The position numbers and the translations under genes were made by a program. Shown piece by piece: positions 15,801 to 27,700 of a stretch of 64,000 nucleotides of DNA (positions are counted from its first letter, which is position 1; every line of letters begins with the position of its first letter). Source of the DNA: Numida meleagris (Eukaryota > Chordata > Aves > Galliformes > Numididae). The stretch covers positions 4,217,076-4,281,075 of the forward strand of contig NC_034421.1 in assembly GCF_002078875.1 (NCBI RefSeq). The letters are read 5' to 3'. The notes beneath the pieces are model-generated. The model worked only from the letters and a program-made list of their open reading frames with translations. It was not told where the DNA came from and made no database searches.

Positions 15801-18800
15801 TCTAGATGCAATAGGAGTGTGAAACTGCAGATATTCTGAAGAGCACTGGGCAAACAGAAAGACAGCTGAAGAGCAGTAGCAGTGTGTTGCCGAGGCTGCT
15901 TCTCTGCCTGATCTAGCCATGAACTTGTGATTTTCTTTTTGCAGAGCAGACCAATGTAGTCAGCAAAAAGATGGCTGACTGGCTGAGGTATGCAAGTATT
16001 CAGCAAGGAGTCGCTCAGCCCTCTGGAGGCTTCTTCTCCAATCCCAGAACCAGACAGGTCAGTGTTGAATTGCTGTGGTCATCTCACAGGGGTGTTTGCT
16101 AGTCAGCAGCCTGCTGCTATGATCAACTTCTGATAAATCTAGAAGTGCTGCTGTGCTTAGTCACTTTCTTGGGGAGTAAGTAGTCAAGATGCATAGGAAA
16201 TCAAAGTAAGGATATTTATAGCTTCAAAACTTAGGAGTTCTGCTGTAGAGAAAAAACTTTGACCCACGAAATACTTTTCGGGTGAGAATCTTTAGTTGGC
16301 TACGTACCTTGGAGTAAAAGCGTTATGAGTGGGAGGGGAAAAGTTTGAGGCATTTCTGGTGGGGAGAAGGATCCAATGCTGCTGGCTTTTCTGTCTGTAG
16401 ATAACTGCCCCACTGCAGGCCCTATAGTGCATGTGAGCAAGGACTACTAGTCTGCATGGGCTTAGTGGAGTTTTCCTTGCCTTCTCACCTCACCTGTCTT
16501 TGGGGGCCTTACCTGCTGCATCTTTTCTCCCAGCCTGGCCCTGTCACAGAGGTGGACGGTGCCATTGCCACAGACTTCTTCACGGTGCTCTCTCTGGGTC
16601 AGTACTACACAGAAGATCAGTGGCTCAACATGCAAGCCTTCTCTATGCTGCAAAAATGGCTGCTGTGCTATGGGGGCAAGGAAATGAGCACACCAAATTC
16701 AGGTATGAATCGAAGGGCTACAGACCAGGCTGAGTTTGCACCCCCAAGAGGTAGGTGTGTTCTGAGTTGACGAGGTGGCTGCGCCAGAAATCCAGCAAGC
16801 GGCCAGAAGATGGGCAAGAGTCTAGAGCTCTTGGACTAAGACAAAACCTTCTGGCTGATGCTTTCTGGCCCTTTTGCAAGGATTTATTCATTCAGTTTTC
16901 CCTGGTTTCAGGCAAGATGCCACGTGTCCCTGAGGAAAAGGGCGTGGGGGGTGGGAGATGGCATTTCCATAGTATTCCTGTAAGGCTGACTTCTTCCCAG
17001 CCTCCTTTACTTCACTGTGTGCCTGGGGACAGACAGCTCCCTTGCTGTTGCTCAGCAGCTGGTGGGCTGCAGTGCCTGTGATGTGTGCTGATATGTGACA
17101 ACCTTTATTCTGTAGGTGACAAATCAGCAATGGACAGGTCTGTGATGCCTGTGGTCTCAGCTACATCCACGTCTAGTCGCCTGCTTCCCCCAAAGGAGCG
17201 TCTGCGGGAGAAAGCTTTCGAATACTGCCAGCGCCTTATTGAGCAGAGCAATCGCCGTGAGTCTTGCCATGAGCCCTCCTTGGTAGTGTTCTTGAAAATG
17301 CTTCTGCTTTGCTGCTGCTTTGGGCTGGGATCTCACTCCCTAGAGTCCACAATGAGGCTGGAGGCACAGGACTGGCTGCAGCTGCTGGTGCAAGTCATTG
17401 ACCAGCCTTAAGCTGGATTGCTGGGAGGGATTTGGAGACAAAACCTTTGTTCTGTCTCCTAACTTTGGTTTGTAGGGATACTGTGTGTGAAGCTTGATTC
17501 TTACTAGCCTGGAATTTGGATCAGTATGTGTTCCCACCTGTCCTGAAATCTGGATTAGTGCTCGTACTCACAGCCTAACATTCCTGTTTGGACACCAGAT
17601 TTAACTTAGACGTCTTTCTCTGGCAGAAGCCCTGAAGAAAGCTGATGGAGACCTGCAGAAAGCTGTACGTACATGGAGGTGGGGCTGAAGCTCTCAGTAT
17701 TGTGACTTCCTCCCACTCTGATCTGGCTCTCTGCTGTTCTGCAGTGTCTCATTGAGGCAGTGACAATCATGGACATCATCTGCAAACAGGACTCCTCCTA
17801 TGTGTACCGCGCAGCGTCCTTCCTGAAGATCTTGCATGGCAGGATCAGCGGGGACACCACTTACGCCAGGGCATTGCTGCCCATTGCCCAGTTCTTCCTA
17901 AATCATGGTAAGTCATCCTCTGCAATCTAGTCCGGCATACTCACAGCACAGCCTTTTGTCCTGGCAGTTTGCTGGCTGCTGGAGTTTATAATTCAGCCTT
18001 GGCTGTACTCCAGGATTCATGATCCCACTCCTGGAGAGCCAGAAGCTGGGCTGTCTTGTGTTTTTTAGAAAAACACACCCAGACTTAGGTTTTCCATATC
18101 CCTTGGAGCCCTTGTTGACAGGGCTGCTGGGTGAGCCGTGCTCAGGAATGTGCTATCTCTTCCCAGGCGAGATGGCAGCTGTGGACTCTGATGCAATCTA
18201 CAAACACTTATTCACTGATATCCCAGCTCAGCTCTTCCACAACTCATCACTGGCCTTTGAATTTGTCCTGTTCTGCAAAGACAACAGCCAGCTCTTCACT
18301 GAGACCTCCAGCATATTCAGGCAGAGTTTTCCAAATCTCTTCAAGGTACAGCTTGCCAGAGCAGCACAGGAGGCAGTTTCTGTGCCTCCAGATCCTTATG
18401 TTTGCTTTTCAGCACACCCCGCAGCCCACTGTTATGCATCTGTGGCAGTGCTGGGGAGGGCACAGGCAAGAGGGATGGGTAAGAAAGACTGTTAGAAAAG
18501 TAAGTGTGAGCCTGAGGTGGAAAGAGGGTTCTGGTGTGATTAGCACTACCAGGAGAGGGGAGTCTGGGTTAGTATTACTGTCAGTGGTTAGTGCAGGGTG
18601 CACGGTTAGGACACAGCAGTTTGGTTTTGGAAAACTTGAAACATTTCAACTTGCTCACCACTAAATCAGCTTCTAGATGTGTGTGTTGAGCCTCCCCAGC
18701 TCTTGGCTGAACTCTTAGTCTTTGTTTCTACTTTTCAGAAGTGACTTTCCCTTCCCCATCCCTTTTGGTCACAGTGTGAGAATTGTCTTGGCCACGTGGT

Positions 18801-21800
18801 GGAGTACTGGGGGTAGTGCAGCAGTTTTTACCACTTTCTTGCAGTTTCTGGCATGGAACAGTCCCCCCCTTATCGCTGAGTTTGTGGACATTCTTCCATT
18901 TCTGCTGGATGCAGGCACAGCCATTGAGATCTTCCATTTGTTGCTTGACCTACCCTGTCTGACAGCAGCTCTGGATGTCCAGATGAGGTAATGCTAATTT
19001 CCCTTCCTCTCACTTGCTCGTCAGGGTTTTGATGTTGACTACACACTTCTCTGAGCTTCAGCTGCCCTCTGGCTGCTGCTGTCAGAGTGAGGGGCTGCAG
19101 TCAGGTTAACACAAAGCTGCACAGACATCAGCCCAGCTTTCCTGGTAATGTGGTGTGCACAGAAAGAGAGCTCTTACACTTCAGTACTGGACTGCCTTTG
19201 GGGCTCAGGGAGTTGTTGTCATTTCAACATCTGTTTCCAGCTCCAAACTGTTGCCTTGTGCTGTAGTGTTTGCCATCAGCCACTGCCTCGACATAGAGGT
19301 ATGGACTTCCCTCCCTGCTCTTGTTCCTCATTGCTGGCTGTGTTCTGGAGGCAGACAGAAGTTCTTTCCTAAGGTCATAAGGGACTGGAAGAGTGTCCAG
19401 GGAGATGGGAAAGCACTGGAACTGGCTCTCACTGCTGTACTTCTGCTCCTCCTTTTCTTCCCTGACATTAGCAGCTCTTTTTGGAGCGCTCAGAAAAGGA
19501 AGTCATCCTAGATACAAGGAGTTGGTGGGCTTTGATTTCTGAGGGGAAGGAATGCCATCTTCCCCTTCCATGGGAGTTACACAGAAGCAATTCTGGAGCT
19601 ATTGCCCGTGTTTGAGGCTCTGAGTTCTGTATGGGGTCTGCTTCTCACTGCTTCATGCATTCTGGTTCTCTGGCTTCCAGGGGGCCTGAGTTAAACCAGC
19701 TTAATGTCCCTGTTTCGGTGGCAGATGTGTTATTCCGTTGCTCAGGATTCCAGCCATGGCCTGGCCCATTCTCACAGTTCAGCACATTCTGTGTGTGCCT
19801 CCTTCTAGGTCGTCCTCTCTCCCATCCTCCGAGAGGGCTGCCTGTGACGCTGCTGTGAAGCCAGCCGCCTGTCTGGAGGCCTTTCGCAATCCCCTCTACA
19901 GGAGCGCGTTCCAGTACCTTCTCCGCGTCGAATCTGTTTCTGAAGACTCCCAGGAGAGGTAGGAGGTTGCTTTAGGAGACTGCCATGAGGGTTTGAGTCA
20001 GGCTGCCACGTCTGGGAGGCAGCGCTGGGATTGCTAGGGAAGGCCTAGCTGCTTTCACCTGGGGTGAGGTTGGTTTGACGTTCCCTCCCTGCGTTAGTTC
20101 TGCCGAGTGCTCTAAGGCTTTGTGGGCTGTAGGGAAGGGAAAACTAGGGAGTAGTTGGGAGTGCACCTTTAGCAGTAGCCTCTTTATTGCCTGCAGGCTG
20201 ATTCCACTCCGACAGCTGCTGGGATCCCTGGCCAGCAGCCCAAGGGTCGTGCAGTGTGCAGACACTGTCCCTGTCTTGCTGGAGCTCTTTTTCAGTGTGG
20301 TGGCAGAGGTAAGCACTTTTGGGGCAGTTTGACTTCCACACATGCTGTGGGGATTTGCTCCATGGTGCAGTATCCAGTGTTCACATTGTTCTCCCAGCCA
20401 GCTGTGAGCAAGCGCGGAACGAGTGCCTGGTACCTGCTTTATGCACTGCTCTGCTCCTGCTGTATCAGGCAGTGTCTGTGCAAGCCTAGTCTTCCTTGGC
20501 TGATCAGTTTGGGTTTTGGTTGCTGGAAGTCACTGGTGTTGCTGAAGCAAGGGTTGTTTCTCAGTTTGCAGATGCATCTCTGATAAACCAGCTGGTGGTG
20601 CTGGTGCTGCAGAGAAGCGACCAACTCTACGAGATCCCAGCGTTTAAAGATGACGTGCATAGGTGAGACAAAACAGGAGGCCTGGCCAAGCTCTCAGCCC
20701 TTCTGCTGGCTGCAGCCTGGCTTCCCTGGGCAGCCCAGGAGCTGCTGTAGCTGTGATCAGCCCGAGCATACAGCTGCTGTGCTACTCATTGGATGCTGCC
20801 GGCACATCCTTGGTTTGGTGTCAAGTGCCTTGGCTGCGGTCTGAGCTGTCCCCATCTCTCCTGCAGGGTGCTGAGCTCACAGCTGGTGATGCTCTGCAAG
20901 CTACGCCCTGCACTCGTTGTGGAACTGTCCAAAGAGTTTCTGGAGTTCTCAGGAACCGTCAGCAACATCCAGAACAAGGAGCCCATCTTCACCCACGTGG
21001 TAAGTGGGGCCTACCTGCTTCTGCCACAGGGTGTCCCAGCTGCAGTGCAGACTGTTGGTCAGCTTCTCTTTCCTCCTCTTCCCTGTCCTAGCATTACGTA
21101 ATCTGATTTGCCATTCCCTAAACAATGGTAAGATCTCCTTTCCTTCTGCTTGCCCTGAGTACATCTGCCTTTGCTTCAGGTCTGGGCTATTGGAGAGTAC
21201 ATGTCTGTGTCCTATGACAAGCGCTGCACTGTGGAACAGATCAACCGGTTCTTTGAGACTCTAGAGGCTGTGCTGTTTGAAGTCACCCAGGTCCGACCAC
21301 AGGCCAGCATCCCCAACTACGCACCCCGTGCCATCACTGTCCTTATGACTGCCTTGACCAAGCTGGCAGCTCGCAGCCAGGACTTGATCCCCAGGTGAGG
21401 ACAGACGGCAGGGCGGGGCAAAATGGCAGGAACTTGCAGATCTGATGGATCCAAGCACGGATCTTTGCAGTGTTAAATGATCAAACTTGGCAACTGATGG
21501 AACCTGGAACTGAAAGAGAACAGAGGAAGTAAACTGTAGGGAGGCAGTTTGGGGAAGTGGGTTTCATCTGCTGACGAACACACTGTGCGTCAGGATGAAG
21601 GGTGATTCTGGTGTTTGCCTGCAACAATCTTTTGTAGTACACATGCTTACATAGTGACCTTGCTGGGTGCAGGGCCCTGCCAGCTGAAGTTTGTGTCATT
21701 CTCTCCTGCAGGGTGTCCTTGTTCCTGTCCAAGATGAGGACATTTGTGCAGAGCCCTGCTGTCACCTCTGTGTACTGTGAAGAGGACCGTGAGGAGATCC

Positions 21801-21982
21801 TTACCCGGGCAACTGAGCTCATGAACCTTCTAAAAATGCCAAGTGTGGCTCAGTTTGTGTTCACACCATCTGTGGATGTGGCCCGTACACGGTTTCAGAA
21901 GGAGGTGAATGACACCCTCCCTTCTGCTCTGAGGATAGTGACCCGTCTCCTGGAACCAGCTCCTGGCTTCGTGCCGGGGTGA
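12787..21982 (+). CDS. AP5Z1: AP5Z1, zeta subunit of adaptor protein complex 5, complete
   Basis: Seventeen coding exons join in phase from ATG 12787 to TGA 21980-21982. The sum is 2,436 nt, giving 811 residues, against about 807 in human. Exons: 12787-12827, 12903-13040, 13392-13578, 15395-15539, 15945-16057, 16534-16702, 17116-17256, 17627-17664, 17745-17907, 18167-18345, 18845-18987, 19809-19958, 20197-20308, 20565-20662, 20867-20999, 21180-21394, 21712-21982. Recognisable family blocks are [73 protein letters not shown] and [15 protein letters not shown]. The protein is an alpha-solenoid large subunit of AP-5. It works with SPG11 and SPG15 on late endosomes and lysosomes in retrieval to the Golgi, and human loss causes spastic paraplegia 48. 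The start is chosen by family alignment ([11 protein letters not shown]) and a GACATGG context. Every intron is GT-AG. No frame damage is seen. Confidence 0.96.
12903..13040 (+). CDS. AP5Z1: AP5Z1 coding exon 2
   Basis: Acceptor cccctcgcag, donor gtgagt. Encodes [18 protein letters not shown] and the helix [17 protein letters not shown], which aligns with the EIQDEELKKF region of mammalian AP5Z1. Confidence 0.92.
13392..13578 (+). CDS. AP5Z1: AP5Z1 coding exon 3
   Basis: 187 nt, leaving in phase 0. Contains the signature [16 protein letters not shown] and ends in SSVLLAQ before gtaaac. Confidence 0.95.
13579..15394 (+). other. AP5Z1: AP5Z1 intron 3
   Basis: The longest AP5Z1 intron (1.8 kb). 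It is AT-rich with a T-run near 13837-13854. I see no exon or recognisable repeat family in it. Confidence 0.8.
15395..15539 (+). CDS. AP5Z1: AP5Z1 coding exon 4
   Basis: Acceptor ttatttttaag, donor gtaagt. Encodes [20 protein letters not shown] through SLSPEALTE. Confidence 0.95.
15945..16057 (+). CDS. AP5Z1: AP5Z1 coding exon 5
   Basis: 113 nt. Contains [20 protein letters not shown], the most conserved part of the N-terminal solenoid. Donor gtcagt. Confidence 0.96.
16534..16702 (+). CDS. AP5Z1: AP5Z1 coding exon 6
   Basis: Begins exactly at [20 protein letters not shown] after cttttctcccag. Donor gtatga. Nearly invariant with mammals across the first half. Confidence 0.97.
17116..17256 (+). 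CDS. AP5Z1: AP5Z1 coding exon 7
   Basis: Ser/Thr-rich linker ([14 protein letters not shown]) followed by the conserved helix [18 protein letters not shown]. Donor gtgagt. Confidence 0.96.
17627..17664 (+). CDS. AP5Z1: AP5Z1 coding exon 8 (38 nt)
   Basis: Very short exon encoding [12 protein letters not shown]. Acceptor tttctctggcag, donor gtacgt. Its length is not a multiple of three, so skipping would shift the frame. The following intron is only 80 nt. Confidence 0.92.
17745..17907 (+). CDS. AP5Z1: AP5Z1 coding exon 9
   Basis: Encodes [16 protein letters not shown] through [11 protein letters not shown]. Donor gtaagt. Confidence 0.96.
18167..18345 (+). CDS. AP5Z1: AP5Z1 coding exon 10
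   Basis: Encodes [20 protein letters not shown] through [10 protein letters not shown], matching the family. Donor gtacag. Confidence 0.96.
18845..18987 (+). CDS. AP5Z1: AP5Z1 coding exon 11
   Basis: Starts [19 protein letters not shown] after cactttcttgcag and ends LTAALDVQM plus AG. Donor gtaatg. Confidence 0.96.
19809..19958 (+). CDS. AP5Z1: AP5Z1 coding exon 12
   Basis: Begins in a variable Ser/Ala linker, then [20 protein letters not shown], which aligns with mammalian SCLEAFRDPQF. Donor gtagga. Confidence 0.94.
20197..20308 (+). CDS. AP5Z1: AP5Z1 coding exon 13
   Basis: Encodes [20 protein letters not shown] through [10 protein letters not shown]. Donor gtaagc. Confidence 0.95.
20565..20662 (+). 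CDS. AP5Z1: AP5Z1 coding exon 14
   Basis: Encodes [20 protein letters not shown] and ends DDVH plus AG. Donor gtgaga. Confidence 0.95.
20867..20999 (+). CDS. AP5Z1: AP5Z1 coding exon 15
   Basis: Encodes [20 protein letters not shown]. Donor gtaagt after CACGTG. Confidence 0.95.
21180..21394 (+). CDS. AP5Z1: AP5Z1 coding exon 16
   Basis: The most conserved C-terminal block: [20 protein letters not shown] and [13 protein letters not shown]. Donor gtgagg. Confidence 0.97.
21712..21982 (+). CDS. AP5Z1: AP5Z1 terminal coding exon 17
   Basis: Encodes [12 protein letters not shown]..., the signature [18 protein letters not shown] and the C-terminus APGFVPG, then TGA. Confidence 0.97.
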
Positions 21983-22440
21983 GGTTTGTGGGAGGCTCCA
22001 GCTCCTACTGCAACTGATCTGACACAGCCAACACTCAAGGCTGAGTGCTCTGAACTGGAAATGAGGGACAAATGATTGTGAATGAAACAGGAAACAGGAA
22101 TAAGTAGAGCTGAGGCTGCTCTTTGGATCTCAGCCTGTTTGTGCGTCTCTCTGGTAGTACCTGTTGCTTTTCTACCTCCTATTCCTGTCCTACCTCTCCC
22201 GGGCCAGTACAGATTGAAAGTAACAGTGGGTTTGTGTGAATGAGTGAGCGAGTGCTTGCGTTAACACCCTGCCAGCCCATCACCTCCCCTTATTGGCATT
22301 CATCCTCTTCTCTCCCTTCCCCTAACTACATCCTGCCTGTGCACGTGATTCTTCTGTCGCCTCTGCTTGCCTAGCCAAGGCCTGTCTGAGGCAGAGAAAG
22401 CAGAAGTGACTCCATTAAATCTGTTGTGAGCCTTCACTGG
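21983..22440 (+). other. AP5Z1: AP5Z1 3' UTR (extent inferred)
   Basis: No further coding sequence follows the stop. The only good plus-strand poly(A)-type hexamer is ATTAAA at 22414-22419, followed by a GT/T-rich stretch (22422-22450). This gives a 3' UTR of about 450 nt. Confidence 0.55.
22414..22419 (+). terminator. AP5Z1: Candidate AP5Z1 poly(A) signal ATTAAA
   Basis: Variant hexamer with a downstream ctgttgtgag...cttttgtctt GU/U-rich element. Confidence 0.5.
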
Positions 22441-22524
22441 TCTTTTGTCTTACCTTCACAGCGAACACATTGAGATCTGAGGGACAACTACCAGCCAGGA
22501 GCTTAGGGAGATTTATCGATCCAG

Positions 22525-22611
22525 TTTATTGTTGACAGCAAAAGCATTTCTCATCTGCCCGCTGTCAGGCAGGTGCCATGCTGTGTTCTTTATCTGCACA
22601 AGAAGTTTATT
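22525..22611 (-). terminator. RADIL: Candidate RADIL poly(A) signals (two AATAAA on the minus strand)
   Basis: TTTATT on the plus strand at 22525-22530 and 22606-22611 reads AATAAA in the RADIL direction. Both lie about 2.1 kb beyond the RADIL stop and just past the AP5Z1 end. ATTAAA-type hexamers closer to the stop (plus tttaat near 23328, 23493 and 23551) are alternatives. Confidence 0.45.
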
Positions 22612-24671
22612 ATACATATTTGAGCTGTACAGTATTAACAAACAGAAAAGTAAATGCATCCCACTCCTCCCAAGAGAAGCAAGCCCTCATGCACACTAGT
22701 AAATGTAGGGTTTGTTTACAGTTTGTTTCGATACCTCATTGCACTACAACATAAAGCTCTGGGGCTGTTCACTGCCTTCAGGTGTGCCTAGAGAGTCAGG
22801 CCCCAGAGGGAGCAAAGGATTTTGCTCTGGTATGACTGGAACTAGCCAAAGTGCATCCCCAGTTCTGTGTAGTGCACACCAGGCCACCACAAAGCCCTGG
22901 CTCCTGGGCAGAGAGGAAAGGAGTGCATGCTGTTTTCCTGGGGGCTCTGGGCAGCCCCTTTCCTGCTCTACAGAGCTCAGGAGCCAGCCTACCTCCTGAT
23001 TTGAAGCCAAGTGAATCACCAGAGCATCACTAGGAGCCCTGAGCCTCTGCTTGCCCTCCCGGTAGAGCTGAGTCAGTGGCTGAGTGACACACTGCTTCCA
23101 GTCCCTGCTGGAGGCTGGTTGGTATGATCATGGCCTAGCAGAGAAGCAAGGCACTCATTGTCTCCGTGAAGGTTCTTTGACTGTCTTGCCGCAGAGAAGT
23201 CAGGCCAGGCTGTGTTCGGATCCGCTGTGTGAAGTGTTTCTCCTGCACAGATTATTCCGACATCTCTCTCCTGTCAATTGCAAGACTGAGCACAGAAAGC
23301 AAACTATAGCAGTGAAATATCTGAGGTTTAATTAAGGCCAACCCTGTTAAGCATCCCCTTTTTAGCATCACAATCCTCAGAGAGCTGTTGTTGTGAGATG
23401 CCATGGTAATATCTGATTTGCTGCCAGAGCTTAGACCATGCTGCTCTAAGTGCAGGGCGTGATGCGGGGCTTCATGGCAGGCTGTTTTAATAGGGTTCAG
23501 CTGAACAAGATCTCAATATCTCTATATGCGGAAATCAGGCCGGGTTTATCCCTTTAATGTTGCTAAAAGCACGCAGAAGACTTAGAAGCTGTGCATGCAG
23601 GGACCAAGCATGGTGGAGCTGCCAGTGCAGCCCTGTCACACCGTGCTGCAGGCAGCGGGTTGCAGAACTGCTGCTGGGACTCTGGAGCCTGACTTTCTTC
23701 CACAGGGAGCCTGTGCTGCATCCCTTAGAAGCAGCAACACTTCTGAGATGGTTTGAGCTGGGCAGGTTCAAGCTGAGCAGGGCCTTGTAATGGCCCTGAA
23801 GAGCTGGAGGGACCAGACAGGACATGGTGCCAACGCCTCCTGCATGGGAAAAGTGAACCTGGCTGCTCCAGAATGGCCCACTCTGCTGGGCCAGCGCTGG
23901 GGACCGGGCTGGGGACCTGCCAGGGCTGCAATGCAAGAGCCAGGCAATAAATCTGTGCAAGGATGAGAGCCCTGTTCTCCAGGGCTCTGCCTCAGGGAAC
24001 TGCTGGTGGTGTCAGCCCTTGGCTGAAGCTGCGTCCCCTCCTGGATTGGGGCTGGGGGCAGTGAGATTGGAGCCCAGCAGCAGAAAGGCACCTGACGTCG
24101 GGTATGGCACCGGGGCTCCCGGCAAGGCGTCCTGCTTGGGATCCTGCTCCGGGTGCTTAGCACCCCAGAGCTGGGCACCTGTGCTAGCTCTGCCTCTTTT
24201 CCAGCCCTGCTGCTATCAGGTCCTGGCTCTGCAACCTTGAAATCCCGGTGCTGACTTGAACCTGACCTGCAAATGTGAAAGTGCAACAGGAGAACTGGAA
24301 TGCCGTCCTGAATGCTTGTGCCAGAGCAAGGAGGGCCACGCGGGGCCATCAGCAGGGGGGCACGAGGAGCTGCCCGCAGCCTTCCTGCCCTCTGCCAGGG
24401 GCTGAAGGAACAGGGATGCTCCTGAGGTGTAGATGTAGCTGTAAGGTGTAGGCTGTAGGGTGAGGCCAGGCAGTGCATCCGGGGCGATGCTCTGGGGGAG
24501 AAGCGTGCAGCACCCCGGTGTGTCCTTCCATCCGCTGCAGCACGGGGCAAGGCGCTGGGAAGCAAATCGAGGGCAGCTGTGGAGGCCTGGTCCTCCCTCG
24601 TGCACCCCGGGCTTCACCAGGTTGGCCCTAACCGGAGCTGCACCTGCAGACAGACCCTCGTACCACGAGAG
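22612..24671 (-). other. RADIL: Probable RADIL 3' UTR
   Basis: 2.06 kb between the RADIL stop and the minus-strand poly(A)-type signals. Open frames here are short or lack family resemblance. I see no transposon I can name and no RNA gene. Confidence 0.5.
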
Positions 24672-24777
24672 TTAAGAGGATGCAGAGCTGGAGACAATTT
24701 TTTTGGCTATTTCCATGTCTGATTTGGCAACCAGAAACCGCAGCTTCTTCCCTCCAGAGCGGATGAGGTCCACAGCA
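24672..24777 (-). CDS. RADIL: RADIL terminal coding exon (end of PDZ)
   Basis: Acceptor (minus) tcgctctgcag. Encodes AVDLIRSGGKKLRFLVAKSD, the last PDZ helix and strand, then MEIAKKIVSSSASS and TAA. Confidence 0.96.
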
Positions 24778-27700
24778 CTGCAGAGCGACAATGGAGAGAG
24801 GTGAGTGCTGCATCTGTGGACCAGGGACTGCATCCTGAACCCCCCGATGACAGCAGCAGCCACACCGGGCTCATCTTCAGTCCCGAAATGTGCTCCTATG
24901 CTTTTTCTCCCCGTTCCCTCTTCCACTCCACCCCAAGCAGCTGCCTCCCCTATCTCTGACATCCCAGCCCTGCAGCAGGGTGTCACCCACCTTTGGTAAT
25001 CGGCCCCGATGAGGCTGGTGCCGTTGACAGCCAGGATGCGGTCCCCGATGGCCAGCCTGCCGTCAGCTGCCGCGGGGCTGCCCTCGATCAGCGTGCGGAT
25101 GTAGATGCCCGGGGAGCCCAGCGGTGTGTGCTGCTGGGAGGGAGGCAGTGAGCGAGCAGAGAGGACACAGGAAACCTGTGCTCCCCCCCTGCTGCCCTGC
25201 TTGGTTTTGCCACACATCGAAGGGTGGAGGAAAGCCCTCAGCTGAGTCATTTCCCTCCCCCCCATGGCTCCCTCCAGCTGCAGGGCAGCTGTGCTGGGCT
25301 CAGCAGGCAGCAACCCCGCAGCAGAGAGCTGTGAGAAATCACTCTGCGCCTCATTGTCCCCAGTCAAAGCTGCTTTGCTCTGTGCACAGCCATCAGCTTC
25401 GGTAATAAAGCGTCCCCTGCCACATGTGCCCCTACAGCTCCTGGCAGGGCTGTTGCTGTGCACTCACCAGGCCATCGATCAGCCCCATCCCCAGCCCCAG
25501 CGCTCCCCTCTCCAGCTCCACCACGAAGACGTAGCAGAAGTCATCGGTGGCCGAGCTGCGGCTGGAGGACTCCGGTGTGGGGAAGTCGTAGGGGGTTGGT
25601 GAGCAACCTGCCAGCAGGGAGACCACCAGGTTACCGCTCCAGCATTGCCCCACACCAGCTCTATTGAGGATTTTCCCCCAAAGCCAACCTGGGTTCTCCC
25701 TGCTGCTTCCCTGCTGGGACAGGTGCAGGGTGAGATGCTCCATGTGCTCTCCCCTGCCCAAGCACTGAAAATCCCCACAAGAGCCATATGTGCTGGAAAA
25801 GGGCACCCAACGTGGGGGTGCAGGCTCTGTCCCCCCTTCCCGCACCCCCTCAGGCAGTGTCGGCCCTCGGTACCTTCAGGGCTTCCTCCTTTGGTGCCGC
25901 TCATCCCGTTCCTCCGTGGGTCCTGCAGCCCCTTGGTTGTGCCCTGCGGGGACTCAGGGCCGGCAGAGTCGAAGTTCAGGGGGGTGGTGGGGGGTGTCAG
26001 CAGGCAGGAGGGAGCCGGAGGGGCCGGGCCTCTGCCCAGCTGCAGCTGCTGGAGCTTCTCCTGGAGCTGCTGCTCACCAGCAGGGTGCTGCCGGGGACAC
26101 CCGTTGGTGGTTGTGGTGAGCAGGGGGGGCTCATCCGCCTCCAGCTCGGTGCAGCCCCCCGGGGTGCAGCGGCCTGATGGGGGGACAGTGCTCCCCGGGG
26201 TCATAACCGGGCTCGGGCTCACTTCCACCACTTCTGGCACGATGGGTGGCTCGCTCTTAGAAAGGAGAAAATTGCTCTGTGGGAACCTGGGTGGGCGGCT
26301 GTCACCCCATCAGTGCCCCCCACCACCCTGCAGTCAAAGCCTGAAAAATTTGCGTGCTGCTGGTGGCTGTGAGCATCCCCAGCACAGGAGGAGAATCCTG
26401 GTGGGAAAAGACCACTGAGATCCCCAAGTCCATCCCCAGCCCATCCCCATAACGACACCAAACCACCTCAGTGCCACATCCACGTGGTTCTGGAACACCT
26501 CCAGGGACCGTGACCCCACCACTCCCTGTTCCAACACCTGCCCGCTCCTTCTGAGAAGGAGCTTTCCCTGACCTTTGGAGGCACTGAGCACAGCCCATCG
26601 CTGCCGTGGGGGCTCTTGCTCTGCAGGCTCCAGAGGAAGTGGCGGATGTAGAGGAGGTGCCGGTAGATGTTATCATCCAACGTCTCCACCTCCAGGTCCA
26701 CCTTGAAGCCCGCACTGGGCAGGACGATGGGCGGGTGGTTGTCAAAGGACTCCAGCACTGCGTCTGCAGGGCAGAGGCAGGGGATGGCAGGGCAGGCAGC
26801 TCCTGCCCCCCGGCCCCACTGCACCTCCCAGCAGCATCACTTGGGCACACAGGAAGGGCCCCACACCCTCCGAGCACACTTGCATCCTTCACAAGACCCC
26901 AGTGCCGTAGGATCATGGTTATCTGCGATGACCGCAGTTACCTACAAGACCCCTGTGGTTTGAAGGGCACTGCCCCTTGGGTCTGTCCATAAAACCTCAC
27001 GGGTGACAGCAGCATGTGGGGCCGGGTGCTCACCAGGCTGGAAGGCGGCCGCGCTGTCCTCGTCCCAGGGCTGCCATGCTGCCACGCTGCCCACCTCCAT
27101 CACCGCCTGGCACTGGCTCAGCACCCGGTGCAGCTGTGCGGGGCTCAGCGCTGGGAACTCAGCTCTCAGGGATGGCCACGTCATCTGGGCACGGAAAAGC
27201 GCAGGGGGTGAACACCATCCCATCGCCCCCGTCCCAAACCCAACCCAGCCAGCACCTCACCTGCAGCAGCTGGGAGCCGGGCATGGCCAGCAGGTTGGCC
27301 ACACTGGCCAGCTTAGCGAAGAACTGCTGGGAGAGCTGCTCGAAGCCAGCACTGCGCAGCCACTCCAGCAGCAGCCGCACGCTGGCTCGCAGCTTCACGC
27401 CCTGCGACCAGTGGAAGCAGCCAAGAGAGGAGCCTGCGGGGCACAGCATGGGTTGAGGAATGGAACCCCCATGTTCAGCCAGAGACCCCAGGGTAGGGCT
27501 GCCTTACAGAACAAATCCAGATTGATGTCCCCATGTTAATGTCCCTAGCAGCTGTGACTCAGTGGCTGGACCTTGCCTGGCACTAATAGCGGCTGGGGCA
27601 AGGAGACTGCCATCCGGCAGGGCTGCTGTGATAATTAGGGCTAACGAGCACCACCCTGCTCCTCAATTACAAGGCAGGGTGCAGTGGTTCATTAGTGATA

